Source: Nocardia farcinica
GTDB taxonomy: Bacteria > Actinomycetota > Actinomycetes > Mycobacteriales > Mycobacteriaceae
Length of the DNA: 64,000 nucleotides
Reading direction: 5' to 3'
Assembly: GCF_001182745.1 (NCBI RefSeq)
Contig: NZ_LN868938.1
Span: forward strand, 992,001-1,056,000
The notes beneath the pieces are model-generated. The model was given only the letters and a program-made list of their open reading frames with translations, did no database searches and was not told the DNA's origin. Every line of letters begins with the position of its first letter. Positions within the stretch are counted from its first letter, which is position 1. Below are positions 1 to 7,979 of the stretch, piece after piece. A program made the position numbers and the translations under genes.

Positions 1-945
1 GGCGGGTACCTGGATGCCGCGCAGTGGCTGGTGAAGGTCGCCATCGCGACACTGTTCCTGCTCTACGGCATGCGACTGTCCCCGGCGGAAGCGCTCGCGG
101 GCCTGCGGCACTGGCGTCTGCACGGCACCATCCTGTCGGTCACCTACCTCGTGTTCCCGGTGATCGGCGTGGCCGCCTACGCCGCGACCTCGGGTCTGAT
201 CGCCGACGATCTGCGCACCGGCCTGCTGTTCCTGAGCCTGGTGCCCTCGACCGTGCAGTCCTCGATCGCCTTCACCTCGATCGCGGGCGGCAACCTGCCC
301 GGCGCCATCGTCAGCGCCTCGTTCTCGAACCTGCTGGGCGTGTTCCTCACCCCGCTGCTGGTGATCGTGCTGCTCGACACCGCCGGCACCGTGCACATCG
401 ACGCCTCCTCGGTGCTCGACATCGTGGTGCAACTGCTGGTGCCGTTCCTGATCGGTCAGCTGGTGCGCCGCTGGATCGGCGAGTGGGTGCAGCGGCACCG
501 GCGGCCCACGATGCTGGTGGACCGCGGCTCGATCCTGCTCGTGGTGTACGTGGCTTTCAGCGAAGGAATGAACGAGGGCGTCTGGAGCGCCACCTCGCCG
601 GGCCAGATCCTGCTCGTGGTCGCCCTGTGCTGCGCGATCCTGGCCGTGGTGCTCGGCCTGTGCGCGGTGCTCGGCCGCGTCTTCGGATTCGCCTGGGCCG
701 ACCGGATCGTCATCATCTTCTGCGGTTCGAAGAAGAGCCTGGCGACCGGGCTGCCGATGGCGACGGTGCTGTTCGCCGGACAGCCGGTGGGCTTGATCGT
801 GTTACCGCTGATGATCTTCCACCAGATCCAGCTGATCGTCTGCGCCTGGCTGGCGTCCTCCTTCGCGGCGAAGACGGCCGCGGGGGCCGATGCGGTTGCA
901 CCGGCCCCCGCGATTCAGGATTCGAACAGCGCGCGGCCCACGTAG
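1..945 (+). CDS. Bile acid:sodium symporter family protein (SBF-like), 5' end outside window
   Basis: The reading frame is open from base 1, so the N-terminus is cut off; the first internal start (GTG at 31) is probably not the real one. About 314 residues are visible. They form an almost wholly hydrophobic protein with roughly eight membrane segments. The stretch near residue 240, FCGSKKSLATGLPMA, is typical of the YfeH/SBF-like branch of the bile acid:sodium symporter superfamily. The substrate of this branch is unknown, and the call is family-level only. The last 31 bases overlap the 3' end of the convergent Dyp peroxidase gene. Confidence 0.85.
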   Translation, partial: GGYLDAAQWLVKVAIATLFLLYGMRLSPAEALAGLRHWRLHGTILSVTYLVFPVIGVAAYAATSGLIADDLRTGLLFLSLVPSTVQSSIAFTSIAGGNLPGAIVSASFSNLLGVFLTPLLVIVLLDTAGTVHIDASSVLDIVVQLLVPFLIGQLVRRWIGEWVQRHRRPTMLVDRGSILLVVYVAFSEGMNEGVWSATSPGQILLVVALCCAILAVVLGLCAVLGRVFGFAWADRIVIIFCGSKKSLATGLPMATVLFAGQPVGLIVLPLMIFHQIQLIVCAWLASSFAAKTAAGADAVAPAPAIQDSNSARPT

Positions 946-2135
946 TCGCCCGGCTCCCGCGCCCCGGCCGGAATCGCGAATACCGCCGAGCCGACCGGTG
1001 TCGTCCATTCGTTCAGCGCGTCGAACTCGGCCAGCCGCTGTTGCACCGGCAGGAACTGGGCGTCGATGTCGCGCTGGTAGGCGGCGAACAGCAAGCCCGA
1101 GTTGGAGATCTGCCCGGGTTGCGGCGCGTCGTCGTAGTTGTAGGCGCGCCGCAGGAACCGTTCGCCGTCGTGGGTGTGGCGGGCACGGGCGATGTGCGAG
1201 GACGGCGGGATCACCGGGATGCCGTGCTTGTCCACGGCGGCGAAGTCCGGTTCGTCGAATTCGTGCGTTCCGGTGAGCGGCGCGCCGGTGTCGAGCCGGC
1301 GCCCGACGGTGAGTTCGCGCCCCTCCGGGTCGATTTCGTCCCAGGTGTCCAGCTGCATCGCGATGCGGCGCAGCACCAGCGAGGTGCCGCCCGCCAGCCA
1401 CGGCGCGTCTGCTCCGTCGTGCCAGACCAGCCGATCGAAGTCGGCTCCCGGTGCGAGCGTGACCGTCCCGTCGACCTGCCCCATCAGGTTGCGCGGTGTC
1501 TGCCCGGGTGCGGCGTCGCGGAACCCGCGCTGCACCCAGCGCACCGTGACCAGTGAGGTGACCGCGCGGGAGAGCACCCGTACCGCGTGGGCCACCGTGG
1601 TGGCTTCGTCCGCGCAGATCTGCAACAGCAGATCGCCGTCGCTCCAGGCCGGTTCGAGCCGATCGATGGGAAACGAGGGCAGCGGCCGCAACCAGGCGGG
1701 ACGCCGCGACTCGCGGCCGACGAACGCGCCGGGGCCGAGCCCGATCGTCACCGTGAGCCGGGCCGGGCGGGCGGCGAGTTCCGGTTCGGTGTCGGCCAGG
1801 GCGGGCAGCCCCTGGGTGAGGCGGGCGGCGTCGCCGGTCCAGATCTTCAGCAGACCGGCCACGTCGTCGCCGGTGACTCCGGGCCGCAGATCGAAGGCGA
1901 CGAACGCCGCGTGCCGCTGGGCGGGGGTGGCGATGCCGGCCTGGTGCGGGCCGAAGAACGGCTCGGTCGCGGACGCGTCCGTGACCGGCGCGGGGGCGCG
2001 GCCGAAGCCGGTGAGTGCGGCCGCACCGATTCCGGTCGCCCCCGCGGCCACCGCTCCCGCGCCGAGCAACCGCCGCCTGCTGAGCCGAGGCGGGGCGCCC
2101 GACGCGGGTGCACCCGCGTGCGCGCGCTCAGGCAC
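915..2135 (-). CDS. Dyp-type (EfeB/TyrA family) heme peroxidase, Tat-exported
   Basis: Dye-decolorizing peroxidase of about 406 residues, the usual length for the exported EfeB-like class. Near the N-terminus SRRRLLGAGAVAAGA is a twin-arginine signal followed by an Ala-rich segment, so the enzyme should be exported folded with heme. The Gly-x-x-Asp-Gly active-site motif appears as GQVDGT. The frame is open upstream to 2243, but GTG at 2135 is preferred. It overlaps the PCuAC stop by 8 bases (translational coupling) and gives a Tat signal of normal length. Its partner is therefore an extracytoplasmic copper chaperone, not the EfeU/EfeO iron proteins common elsewhere. Family-level substrates are dyes and phenols or heme/iron; the physiological one is not evident. 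Confidence 0.88.
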   Translation of the reverse strand: MPERAHAGAPASGAPPRLSRRRLLGAGAVAAGATGIGAAALTGFGRAPAPVTDASATEPFFGPHQAGIATPAQRHAAFVAFDLRPGVTGDDVAGLLKIWTGDAARLTQGLPALADTEPELAARPARLTVTIGLGPGAFVGRESRRPAWLRPLPSFPIDRLEPAWSDGDLLLQICADEATTVAHAVRVLSRAVTSLVTVRWVQRGFRDAAPGQTPRNLMGQVDGTVTLAPGADFDRLVWHDGADAPWLAGGTSLVLRRIAMQLDTWDEIDPEGRELTVGRRLDTGAPLTGTHEFDEPDFAAVDKHGIPVIPPSSHIARARHTHDGERFLRRAYNYDDAPQPGQISNSGLLFAAYQRDIDAQFLPVQQRLAEFDALNEWTTPVGSAVFAIPAGAREPGDYVGRALFES

Positions 2136-2685
2136 CGTGCTCGGGGGTCGCGGCGGCGCCGTGCTCGGTGCCCGGCGCGTAGTTCTCCTGGTTGCCCGAG
2201 AAGTCGCGGACCTGTGCGGTGAAGGTGAGGCTGGAGCCGTCACCGAACGAGAGCGTCACCGGGGTTTCCGAGCCGGTGCGCAGCGGGCCGCGCAGTTCCA
2301 GGAACATCAGGTGGTCCCCGCCGGGCGCGAGGGTGAGCGAGCCGTGTGCGGGCACCACGAAGCCGCCGTCCTTCGGGCGCATGGTCTTGACGCCGGCGGC
2401 GTCGGCGACGACCTCGTGCAGTTCCATCCGGGCCGAGGCCGGGCTGGTGGCCGCCACGACGGTGAGGTCGCGGTCGCCGGAATTGGTGAGGGTGCCGAAC
2501 GCCGCGGACATGTCGGCGGCGGCCGCCTTGACCCACTGGTCGTCGATGGTGACGACGTCGGCCGCGCGCGACCCGGCGGGGCTGTCGTCGGAGCCGGAGC
2601 AGGCGGTGAGCAGCAGCGGCGCGGCGGCGAGGGCGGCCACGCCGGGGGCGACGCGGCGCAGCAGGATACGGGTGATCGAGGACAT
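2128..2685 (-). CDS. Copper chaperone PCuAC family lipoprotein
   Basis: Protein of 185 residues. An N-terminal signal ends in the lipobox LLTAC, so it should be a lipid-anchored extracytoplasmic protein. The PCuAC (DUF461) copper-binding pattern H-x(n)-M...H-x-M is visible: MELHEV, then a Met in KTMRPKDGG, then GGDHLMFLEL. Family members carry Cu(I) to cuproenzymes such as the CuA site of cytochrome oxidase. The gene lies between a four-helix membrane protein upstream and the Dyp peroxidase downstream, with an 8-base overlap to the latter. Together they suggest one envelope metal or redox unit. Confidence 0.88.
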   Translation of the reverse strand: MSSITRILLRRVAPGVAALAAAPLLLTACSGSDDSPAGSRAADVVTIDDQWVKAAAADMSAAFGTLTNSGDRDLTVVAATSPASARMELHEVVADAAGVKTMRPKDGGFVVPAHGSLTLAPGGDHLMFLELRGPLRTGSETPVTLSFGDGSSLTFTAQVRDFSGNQENYAPGTEHGAAATPEHGA

Positions 2686-2807
2686 GGGGACTCCGTGGAT
2701 CGAAGAGGAAAGGGGTCGGACGTCGGCCGGTCGCGGCGCGCGACACCCACCGGACTAGGTTGTCCGAGTTCGGTTTCGGCGTCGACAGTCCGTGTGGTGG
2801 GAGTGGG

Positions 2808-3344
2808 TCAGGCTCGCGCGGGCGGTCCGCGGGTCCCCACCGCGGAGGCGAGCAGTGGCAGCCGGGGCAGGCTCGGGCCCGCGGCGGGAACGCCGACGCG
2901 GGCGTCGTCGTCCCGGTGCGGCGCAGGGCGCAGCGCGGCGAGGGTGCGCCGGACGCTGGAGGCCGCGCGACCCAGCGCGGATTCGGCGGCGCGGATGAGT
3001 ACCGCCCCGCACACGATCGCCACCAGGTGCGCGACGAGCATGCCGGACGTGGCGGTGGATTCGTGGTGATGGCCGGGCCCGACCGACAGGGCGGCATGGC
3101 CGATCGCCTGTCCGGCGCCGAGCAGGACCATGAGCTCGGGCAGACCGGCCGGTCCGGGACGTGCCCCGGCGAGCACGCCCAATCCGGCGCACACACCGAT
3201 CAGCACGCCCAGCGCCGACTGTCCGGGGGTGAGAGCGCCGCCGCCGAGGCCGTGCGCCGCGATACTCACCGCACCCGCGGCGGCGCCGACGAATGCGCCA
3301 CGCACCCGCGCCGCACCACTCACCGGACTCCGCACGACGCTCAT
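2808..3344 (-). CDS. Four-helix membrane protein of the copper chaperone/Dyp operon
   Basis: Protein of 178 residues with four predicted membrane helices, around GAFVGAAAGAVSIAAHGL, LGVLIGVCAGLGVLAG, LMVLLGAGQAIGHAA and LVAIVCGAVLIRAA. A His-rich loop (GPGHHHES) lies between helices 3 and 4. ATG at 3344 is preferred because the longer frame would run into the photolyase gene. It sits 31 bases after photolyase and 122 bases before PCuAC. His residues in helices 1 and 3 and the HHH loop are compatible with metal binding, but that is inference. I do not recognise a named family with certainty. Confidence 0.65.
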   Translation of the reverse strand: MSVVRSPVSGAARVRGAFVGAAAGAVSIAAHGLGGGALTPGQSALGVLIGVCAGLGVLAGARPGPAGLPELMVLLGAGQAIGHAALSVGPGHHHESTATSGMLVAHLVAIVCGAVLIRAAESALGRAASSVRRTLAALRPAPHRDDDARVGVPAAGPSLPRLPLLASAVGTRGPPARA

Positions 3345-3375
3345 ACTACCCGCCGTCGTAGTGGCCGCCCCGACC

Positions 3376-4686
3376 TCACATCCCCGGGCATTCGGCGATC
3401 GGAGACGGATAATCCACCTCGGCTCGCCACGGCCGATGGATGCGGCCACCGTCGAGGTCGGCGAGTTCGGGAATCCACCGCCGGACGTACAGGCCGTCGG
3501 GGTCGTAGCGGTCGGCTTGGCGCAGCGGGTTGAAACCGCGATTCGGCCGGGTGTCGCTGCCCGTGCCCGCGACCCACTGCCAGTTGAGCTGGTTGTTCGC
3601 CAGGTCGGCGTCGACCAGCCAGTGCAGGAAATGCCCCGCCCCCGCGCGCCAGTGCAGCCCGAGGGTCTTGGTGAGGAAGGCGGCGGCGATCAGCCGGGCC
3701 CGGTTGGGCAGCCATCCTTCGGTGTGGAGTTGGCGCAGGGCGGCGTCCACGATCGGGAAGCCGGTGCGTGCCGAGCGCCAGGCGGCCAGCGCTTGCGGGT
3801 CGTCCCGCCATCGGATCGGGCGCGGCCGGTAGTCGTGCCGGGCCACGGCCGGGCGGGCGGCCAGCAGCTGGTGGTGGAAGTCGCGCCAGGCCAGCTGCCG
3901 GGCGAACGCCTGTCCGCCCGCGCTGCCGACATCGACGCGGTGGAGCAGTTCGGTGGGGGACAGGCAGCCGAAGTGCAGGTAGGGCGAGAGATGTGAGGTG
4001 GCGTCCGCCGCGAGATCGTCACCGGTCTCGACGTAGTCGTCGACCGGGCCGGCCAGCCAGGAATCCAGCAGCGCGCGGCCGGTGGTCTCGCCGCCGACGG
4101 ACAGCTGCGGCGACGGCTCGCCCCGGTTCAGCGATTCGGGAGCCGGCAATGCCGCACTGGGCAGGTCCGGCACCTCGAGGTCATCCGGCGGCGGCAGCGG
4201 CGCGCGCCGCGGAACCTCCGACCACCGGCGGAAATACGGGGTGAAGACCGCGAAATGATCGCGACCGGTGGCGGGCCGCAGCACGTCGCCGTCGACGGTG
4301 GTGATGCTCGCCGGGTGCGGCTCGAGCCGAACGCCCCGGCGATCCAGTCTCTCCCGTAACGCGTCCGCACGCGCCGCGCTGTATCCGCTGACGTCATCGG
4401 CGAGGTGCACCGTGCGCGCCCCGGTCTCGTCGACCACGCGCGTCACCTCGTCCGCCACCACGCCACGTCGCACGATCAAACGTCCACCCCGCGTACGGAG
4501 TTCGGCGTCGAGTTCGCGCACCGCCGCGGCGAGGAAGCGGGCCCGGTTGGGCGGGCACCGATCCGGCACCAGGTGGGCGTCGACCACGAACAGCGGCACG
4601 ACCGCGTCACCGGCGTCCCGGGCGGCGGCGAGCACGGGGTTGTCGTGCACCCGCAGGTCACGGGTGAACAACGCGATGGCGGTCAT
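3376..4686 (-). CDS. phr: Deoxyribodipyrimidine photolyase
   Basis: Class I CPD photolyase/cryptochrome family, 436 residues. It uses FADH- and blue light to split pyrimidine dimers. The N-terminal antenna domain starts ALFTRDLRVHDNPVL. The C-terminal FAD domain carries the hallmark stretches TGFPIVDAALRQL, WLPNRARL, NNQLNWQWVAGTGSD and NPLRQADRYDPDG, including the conserved Trp/Asn that contact dimer and FAD. It lies 10 bases downstream of the lipocalin gene, so the two are almost certainly co-transcribed from the promoter carrying the tandem repeats at 5326-5358. Photolyase plus lipocalin plus a MerR/B12 regulator is the usual content of LitR/CarH light-responsive clusters. Confidence 0.95.
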   Translation of the reverse strand: MTAIALFTRDLRVHDNPVLAAARDAGDAVVPLFVVDAHLVPDRCPPNRARFLAAAVRELDAELRTRGGRLIVRRGVVADEVTRVVDETGARTVHLADDVSGYSAARADALRERLDRRGVRLEPHPASITTVDGDVLRPATGRDHFAVFTPYFRRWSEVPRRAPLPPPDDLEVPDLPSAALPAPESLNRGEPSPQLSVGGETTGRALLDSWLAGPVDDYVETGDDLAADATSHLSPYLHFGCLSPTELLHRVDVGSAGGQAFARQLAWRDFHHQLLAARPAVARHDYRPRPIRWRDDPQALAAWRSARTGFPIVDAALRQLHTEGWLPNRARLIAAAFLTKTLGLHWRAGAGHFLHWLVDADLANNQLNWQWVAGTGSDTRPNRGFNPLRQADRYDPDGLYVRRWIPELADLDGGRIHRPWRAEVDYPSPIAECPGM

Positions 4687-4696
4687 CGCGCCGAAT

Positions 4697-5293
4697 TCAT
4701 CGCGCGCACAGCGGTTGCAGTGTCGCGAGGCCGCCGGTGGTGGGCGTGGTCAGGTAGAAGCACGGATTCTGGCCCGCGGCCACGATCGCGGAACGCACCG
4801 CCGCCCAGCCGGATTCGTCGAGCGCAGGCTCGCGGGCGAGGACGAAGCCGGACAGCCGGTTCGGGTCGGTCACGACGGCCCACGAGTAGCCCGGCCCCAG
4901 CGCGGTGACGATGTAGTTCGTCGGCCCGTCCAGCCGGTCCTGCGTCGGGACACCGGGGAAGCTGACATGCAGCTGCGCGTTGGTGGCCGGATCGTTCACC
5001 CGCGCGGTGCCGCGGATCTCGTCGATCCCGCCGGTCCAGGTCGTGCATCGGTTGTGCACGCCCACGTCCCCGGTCGGCAGCGGCGTGTACTCGGCGGTGG
5101 TGTCGCGCGCGCACGCGAGGTTGAACGGCTGCGGAATCGCGGCGAGCTGATGCCAGCGGCCCACGTAGCGGTCGAGGTCGACCGATGTCACCGGGACCGG
5201 TGGCGCCGCGTTCGCCACCGGGCCGCTGAGGACCGTGCCGGCCAGAGCGAGTCCCGCGAGGCCCGCGGCCCACCCTGCTGTGCGACTGGACAT
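4697..5293 (-). CDS. Secreted lipocalin (Blc-like)
   Basis: 198 residues when started at ATG 5293, which follows a strong GAGGAGG ribosome site; the frame continues upstream but without support. A signal peptide ends near VANAAP. The lipocalin fold signature follows as DRYVGRWHQLAAIPQPF (the G-x-W motif), with the Asp/Thr-rich strand pattern of Blc lipocalins and DPNRLSGFVLARE near the end. Three or four Cys residues could form disulfides outside the cell. Bacterial Blc proteins bind lysophospholipids or other hydrophobic molecules. This one begins the lipocalin-photolyase transcript. Confidence 0.85.
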   Translation of the reverse strand: MSSRTAGWAAGLAGLALAGTVLSGPVANAAPPVPVTSVDLDRYVGRWHQLAAIPQPFNLACARDTTAEYTPLPTGDVGVHNRCTTWTGGIDEIRGTARVNDPATNAQLHVSFPGVPTQDRLDGPTNYIVTALGPGYSWAVVTDPNRLSGFVLAREPALDESGWAAVRSAIVAAGQNPCFYLTTPTTGGLATLQPLCAR

Positions 5294-5325
5294 TGCCCGC
5301 CTCCTCGGCTCTCGGTGTGCCCTCA

Positions 5326-5358
5326 GCGTAACAGAACGATGCACAAACGATTCAATTC
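5326..5358. promoter_or_regulatory. Three tandem 11-bp direct repeats, candidate CarH/LitR-type operator
   Basis: Three adjacent 11-base units run 5326-5336, 5337-5347 and 5348-5358, with T at positions 5329, 5340 and 5351. Units 2 and 3 share CGATNCA. CarH of Thermus is described as binding three tandem 11-bp repeats of the form nnTnnACAnnn as a tetramer. Unit 2 fits that exactly and units 1 and 3 partly. On the minus strand TTGAAT at the end of unit 3 could be the -35 of the lipocalin promoter, so binding would occlude it. The site lies between the divergent lipocalin and MerR genes. Confidence 0.55.
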
Positions 5359-5417
5359 GAGCCGTATCAGCCGTGTCCGCTGCGGAGCCCACCGGATCGA
5401 CCGGGCACAATGTGACG

Positions 5418-6254
5418 ATGCCCGCGGTCCCGGTTCCCCCCTCCGGCGCGTCCGGTTACCCGGTACGCGCGGTGGCCGAACGTCTCGGTGTGCCGACCGC
5501 GACCTTGCGCAGCTGGAACCGTCGCTACGGCATCGGCCCGGTCCAGGACCGGCCCGGCAGCCACCGCCTCTACACCGAGACCGACATCGCGCTGCTGGAA
5601 CGCATGCTCGAGCTCATCCGCGCCGGCGTCAGCCCGTCCCGTGCCGCCGCCACCGCCCGGGGACCCGCGCCGGCGCCCGGCGATCGCGGGCCCCTGCTCG
5701 CGGCCGCCTTCGCCCTCGACACCGCCACCGTCACCGCACACCTCGACGCCCACCTGCGCGCCTTCGGCGTGGTCGACACCTGGGAGACGCTGTGCCGCCC
5801 CGCATTCGCCGACATCGTCGCCCGGCAGGGCGCGGGGGAGGGCTGCATCGACGTCGAGCACCTGCTGTCCTGGTGCATCGGTGCGGCGCTGCAGCGGGCG
5901 TTCCCGCCCTCGGCCGGGCCGGGTGCGCTGCTGGCCTGCACGAGCGGGGAAACCCACGCCCTGCCGCTGGACGTGTTGCGCGCGGCCCTGGCCGAACGCG
6001 GCCTGGGTGCGCGCATGCTCGGCCCCGACGTGCCCACCGCCGCCCTGGTCGACGCGCTGGGCAGGCACGCCGAGGGCGCCGCCGTCGTGCTCTGGTCGCA
6101 CCGCGAATCCACCGCCCTGACCTCGGCCGTGCGGGCGTGCCTGGGTGCGGGTGCGCGGGTCTTCGTCGGCGGGCCCGGCTGGGACGAGGTCGTGCTGCCC
6201 CCCGATGCCGACCGTCTCGGCAGCCTCGCCGAAGCCGTCGACCGGCTCAGCTGA
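5418..6254 (+). CDS. MerR-family regulator with C-terminal B12-binding-like domain (CarH/LitR type)
   Basis: About 278 residues. The N-terminal MerR helix-turn-helix (residues 14-75) includes YPVRAVAERLGVPTATLRSW and the wing NRRYGIGP. The C-terminal half follows the CarH photoreceptor layout: Glu147-His148 in DVEHLLS, His180 in ACTSGETH (equivalent to the lower cobalt-ligand His), LGPDVP and VFVGGPG. The Trp of the W-x9-EH motif that caps adenosylcobalamin in Thermus CarH is Gln137 here. The enzyme may thus use another cobalamin or sense light differently. ATG 5418 is chosen; GTG 5412 is possible. The gene diverges from lipocalin-phr and ends 8 bases inside the TIGR01777 gene. Confidence 0.8.
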   Translation: MPAVPVPPSGASGYPVRAVAERLGVPTATLRSWNRRYGIGPVQDRPGSHRLYTETDIALLERMLELIRAGVSPSRAAATARGPAPAPGDRGPLLAAAFALDTATVTAHLDAHLRAFGVVDTWETLCRPAFADIVARQGAGEGCIDVEHLLSWCIGAALQRAFPPSAGPGALLACTSGETHALPLDVLRAALAERGLGARMLGPDVPTAALVDALGRHAEGAAVVLWSHRESTALTSAVRACLGAGARVFVGGPGWDEVVLPPDADRLGSLAEAVDRLS

Positions 6255-7605
6255 GCGGCGCCCGCGTGCGGCCGAGCAGATGCCGCAACGTCTCCTCCAG
6301 CTCCGGCATCCGGAACGTATGCCCCACGGCGCGAAGCCGTTCGGGCAGCACCCGCTGATTCGCGGCGGCGAGTTCGCGGGCACCCTGGCGCCCGAGCAGC
6401 AGCGCCGGCGCGGCCCGCGGTACCGGGAACACCGCAGGCCGGTGCAGCACCCGGGCGAGGGTCCGGGTGTAGTCGGTGTTGCGGACCGGCTCCGGCGCGA
6501 CGGCGTTGACCGGCCCGGTCAGCGTCGCATCCCACAGCGCACGGTGGTAGACGTCGACCAGGTCGTCCAGCCCGATCCACGAAAGCCATTGCCGCCCATC
6601 GCCGATCCGCCCGCCCAGGCCGGCGGTGAACAGCGGACGGAGCAGCCGCAGCGTGCCGCCGCGGGGCGACTGGACGATCCCGGTGCGGATCAGCACCGTG
6701 CGTGTTCGGTCCGCCGCCGGTGCCGTCGCCGCCTCCCAGTCCGCGACCACGTCGGCGAGGAAACCGGAGCCCTGTTCGGCGTCTTCGGTCAGTGGTGTGT
6801 CCCCGCGGTCGTAGCCGTAGTAGCCGATGGCCGAGGCGCAGACGAAGGTCGAGACGCCCGCGCGCGCCGCCACCTCGGCCAGCCGTCGTGTCGGCGCGAT
6901 CCGCGAGTCGCGGACGGCCCGCCGGTGCGCGGCGGTGAACCGTCCGGCGATGGATGCGCCCGCCAGGTGGACCACCGCGTGCACCCCGTCGAGCAGGTCC
7001 GGGTCGGGGTCGGCCGGATCCCAGCGCCGCTCGTCCGCCGACCGCGCCGGGTGCCGCACCACGCGCACCACCCGATGCCCGCCGGTGGCGAGGAACGCGC
7101 ACAGCGCCGATCCGACCAGTCCCGACGCGCCCGTCACGGCAACGGTCACCGGCTCGAACCCGTGCACGGCGGCCCGCCGGTGCGCGCGCAGATCGTCGGC
7201 CAGCTGCCGATGCCGGTAGGCGAACATCGGCCGCAACACCGCCTCGGGAATCGGCGTCCGCACCCGATCGATCACCCGCGTGTGCGTGCCGTCGACGTCC
7301 TCGAAATCGTGGATGTGCCGCCACCGCAACACTCGTCCCACCGGCATCGACGCCGGCTCCTCCGCCGCCACCGCATCGACGAATCGGCACGGCGGCCGGT
7401 ACTCCTGCGGATCGTGCCGGGCCACCCATCGCAACCCGCCCGGCAGCCCGAGCACCGCCCGCCCACTCGCCAGCGAATCGGTCTCGGCCAGCAACCGCAC
7501 CGGCTGCCAGGGCGGCGCCAGGCGCGCGAACGCTCCCGGCCGCGCGTGCCAGGCGAAGACCTCCGACCGCGGTCCGGGGACGACGATCGAGCACTCGATG
7601 GACAT
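6247..7605 (-). CDS. TIGR01777-family SDR/epimerase fused to an SRPBCC domain
   Basis: 452 residues in two parts. Residues 1-150 form an SRPBCC/polyketide-cyclase-like hydrophobic pocket domain (MSIECSIVVPGPRSEVFAW...). Residues 155-452 are an atypical SDR of the YfcH/TIGR01777 family with nucleotide loop GASGLVGSALCAFL and WDP, HLAGASIAG and PVNAVAPEPVRN motifs. This fused form is common in actinobacteria, and its substrate is unknown. TIGR01777 genes recur in LitR-type light-induced clusters beside phr and lipocalin genes, which fits the neighbours here. It overlaps the convergent regulator gene by 8 bases. Confidence 0.85.
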   Translation of the reverse strand: MSIECSIVVPGPRSEVFAWHARPGAFARLAPPWQPVRLLAETDSLASGRAVLGLPGGLRWVARHDPQEYRPPCRFVDAVAAEEPASMPVGRVLRWRHIHDFEDVDGTHTRVIDRVRTPIPEAVLRPMFAYRHRQLADDLRAHRRAAVHGFEPVTVAVTGASGLVGSALCAFLATGGHRVVRVVRHPARSADERRWDPADPDPDLLDGVHAVVHLAGASIAGRFTAAHRRAVRDSRIAPTRRLAEVAARAGVSTFVCASAIGYYGYDRGDTPLTEDAEQGSGFLADVVADWEAATAPAADRTRTVLIRTGIVQSPRGGTLRLLRPLFTAGLGGRIGDGRQWLSWIGLDDLVDVYHRALWDATLTGPVNAVAPEPVRNTDYTRTLARVLHRPAVFPVPRAAPALLLGRQGARELAAANQRVLPERLRAVGHTFRMPELEETLRHLLGRTRAPLS

Positions 7606-7611
7606 GATGGG

Positions 7612-7960
7612 ACAGTAGCCAGAAGATCGCCGCCTGGCGACCCATCGCCGCGCTCATCCAAGCCGACCGCACCATCATCGACACCGCCGTCCCCATCGGC
7701 CAGCAGCCGCCGGCCGTGTTCGACGTCACCGGCGTGCCCGCCGGCTGCCCATTCGCTGGGCCCGGACGATCCGCCCCTGGCGATCGGCGAATCGCTGGCC
7801 GACGACGTGCTGCTCCGCGACCACGACGAAATCGCCCACCACGACAAGCGCTGGCAGCGGCGACACCACATCGCTCTCCCACCCCCCCAAGGAGAGCCGA
7901 CAGCTGATCAGCGAGGGCGACCGCGGCGGATCCGCCACGGTTCGGAGATTCCGCACTCGT
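7612..7960 (+). pseudogene. Probable remnant of an XRE/DUF5753-type regulator
   Basis: No intact gene is visible in this 374-base gap. Read in three frames it gives fragments that resemble one protein: KIAAWRPIAALIQADRTI early, then LAIGESLADDVLLRDHDEIA and HHDKRW, then PKESRQLISE in a third frame. The last two pieces recall the C-terminal end of DUF5753-containing helix-turn-helix proteins (RY..RW followed by LSPxESRxLI). At least two frameshifts and no start codon are apparent. The family assignment is tentative; that the stretch is decayed coding sequence is more likely than not. Confidence 0.35.
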
Positions 7961-7979
7961 CGCGGCGGCTATTGGACGA

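Noticed and set aside
915..3344. EfeUOB iron uptake operon, because Dyp peroxidases include EfeB
   Set aside because: No EfeU permease or EfeO imelysin-type protein; the partner is a PCuAC copper chaperone.
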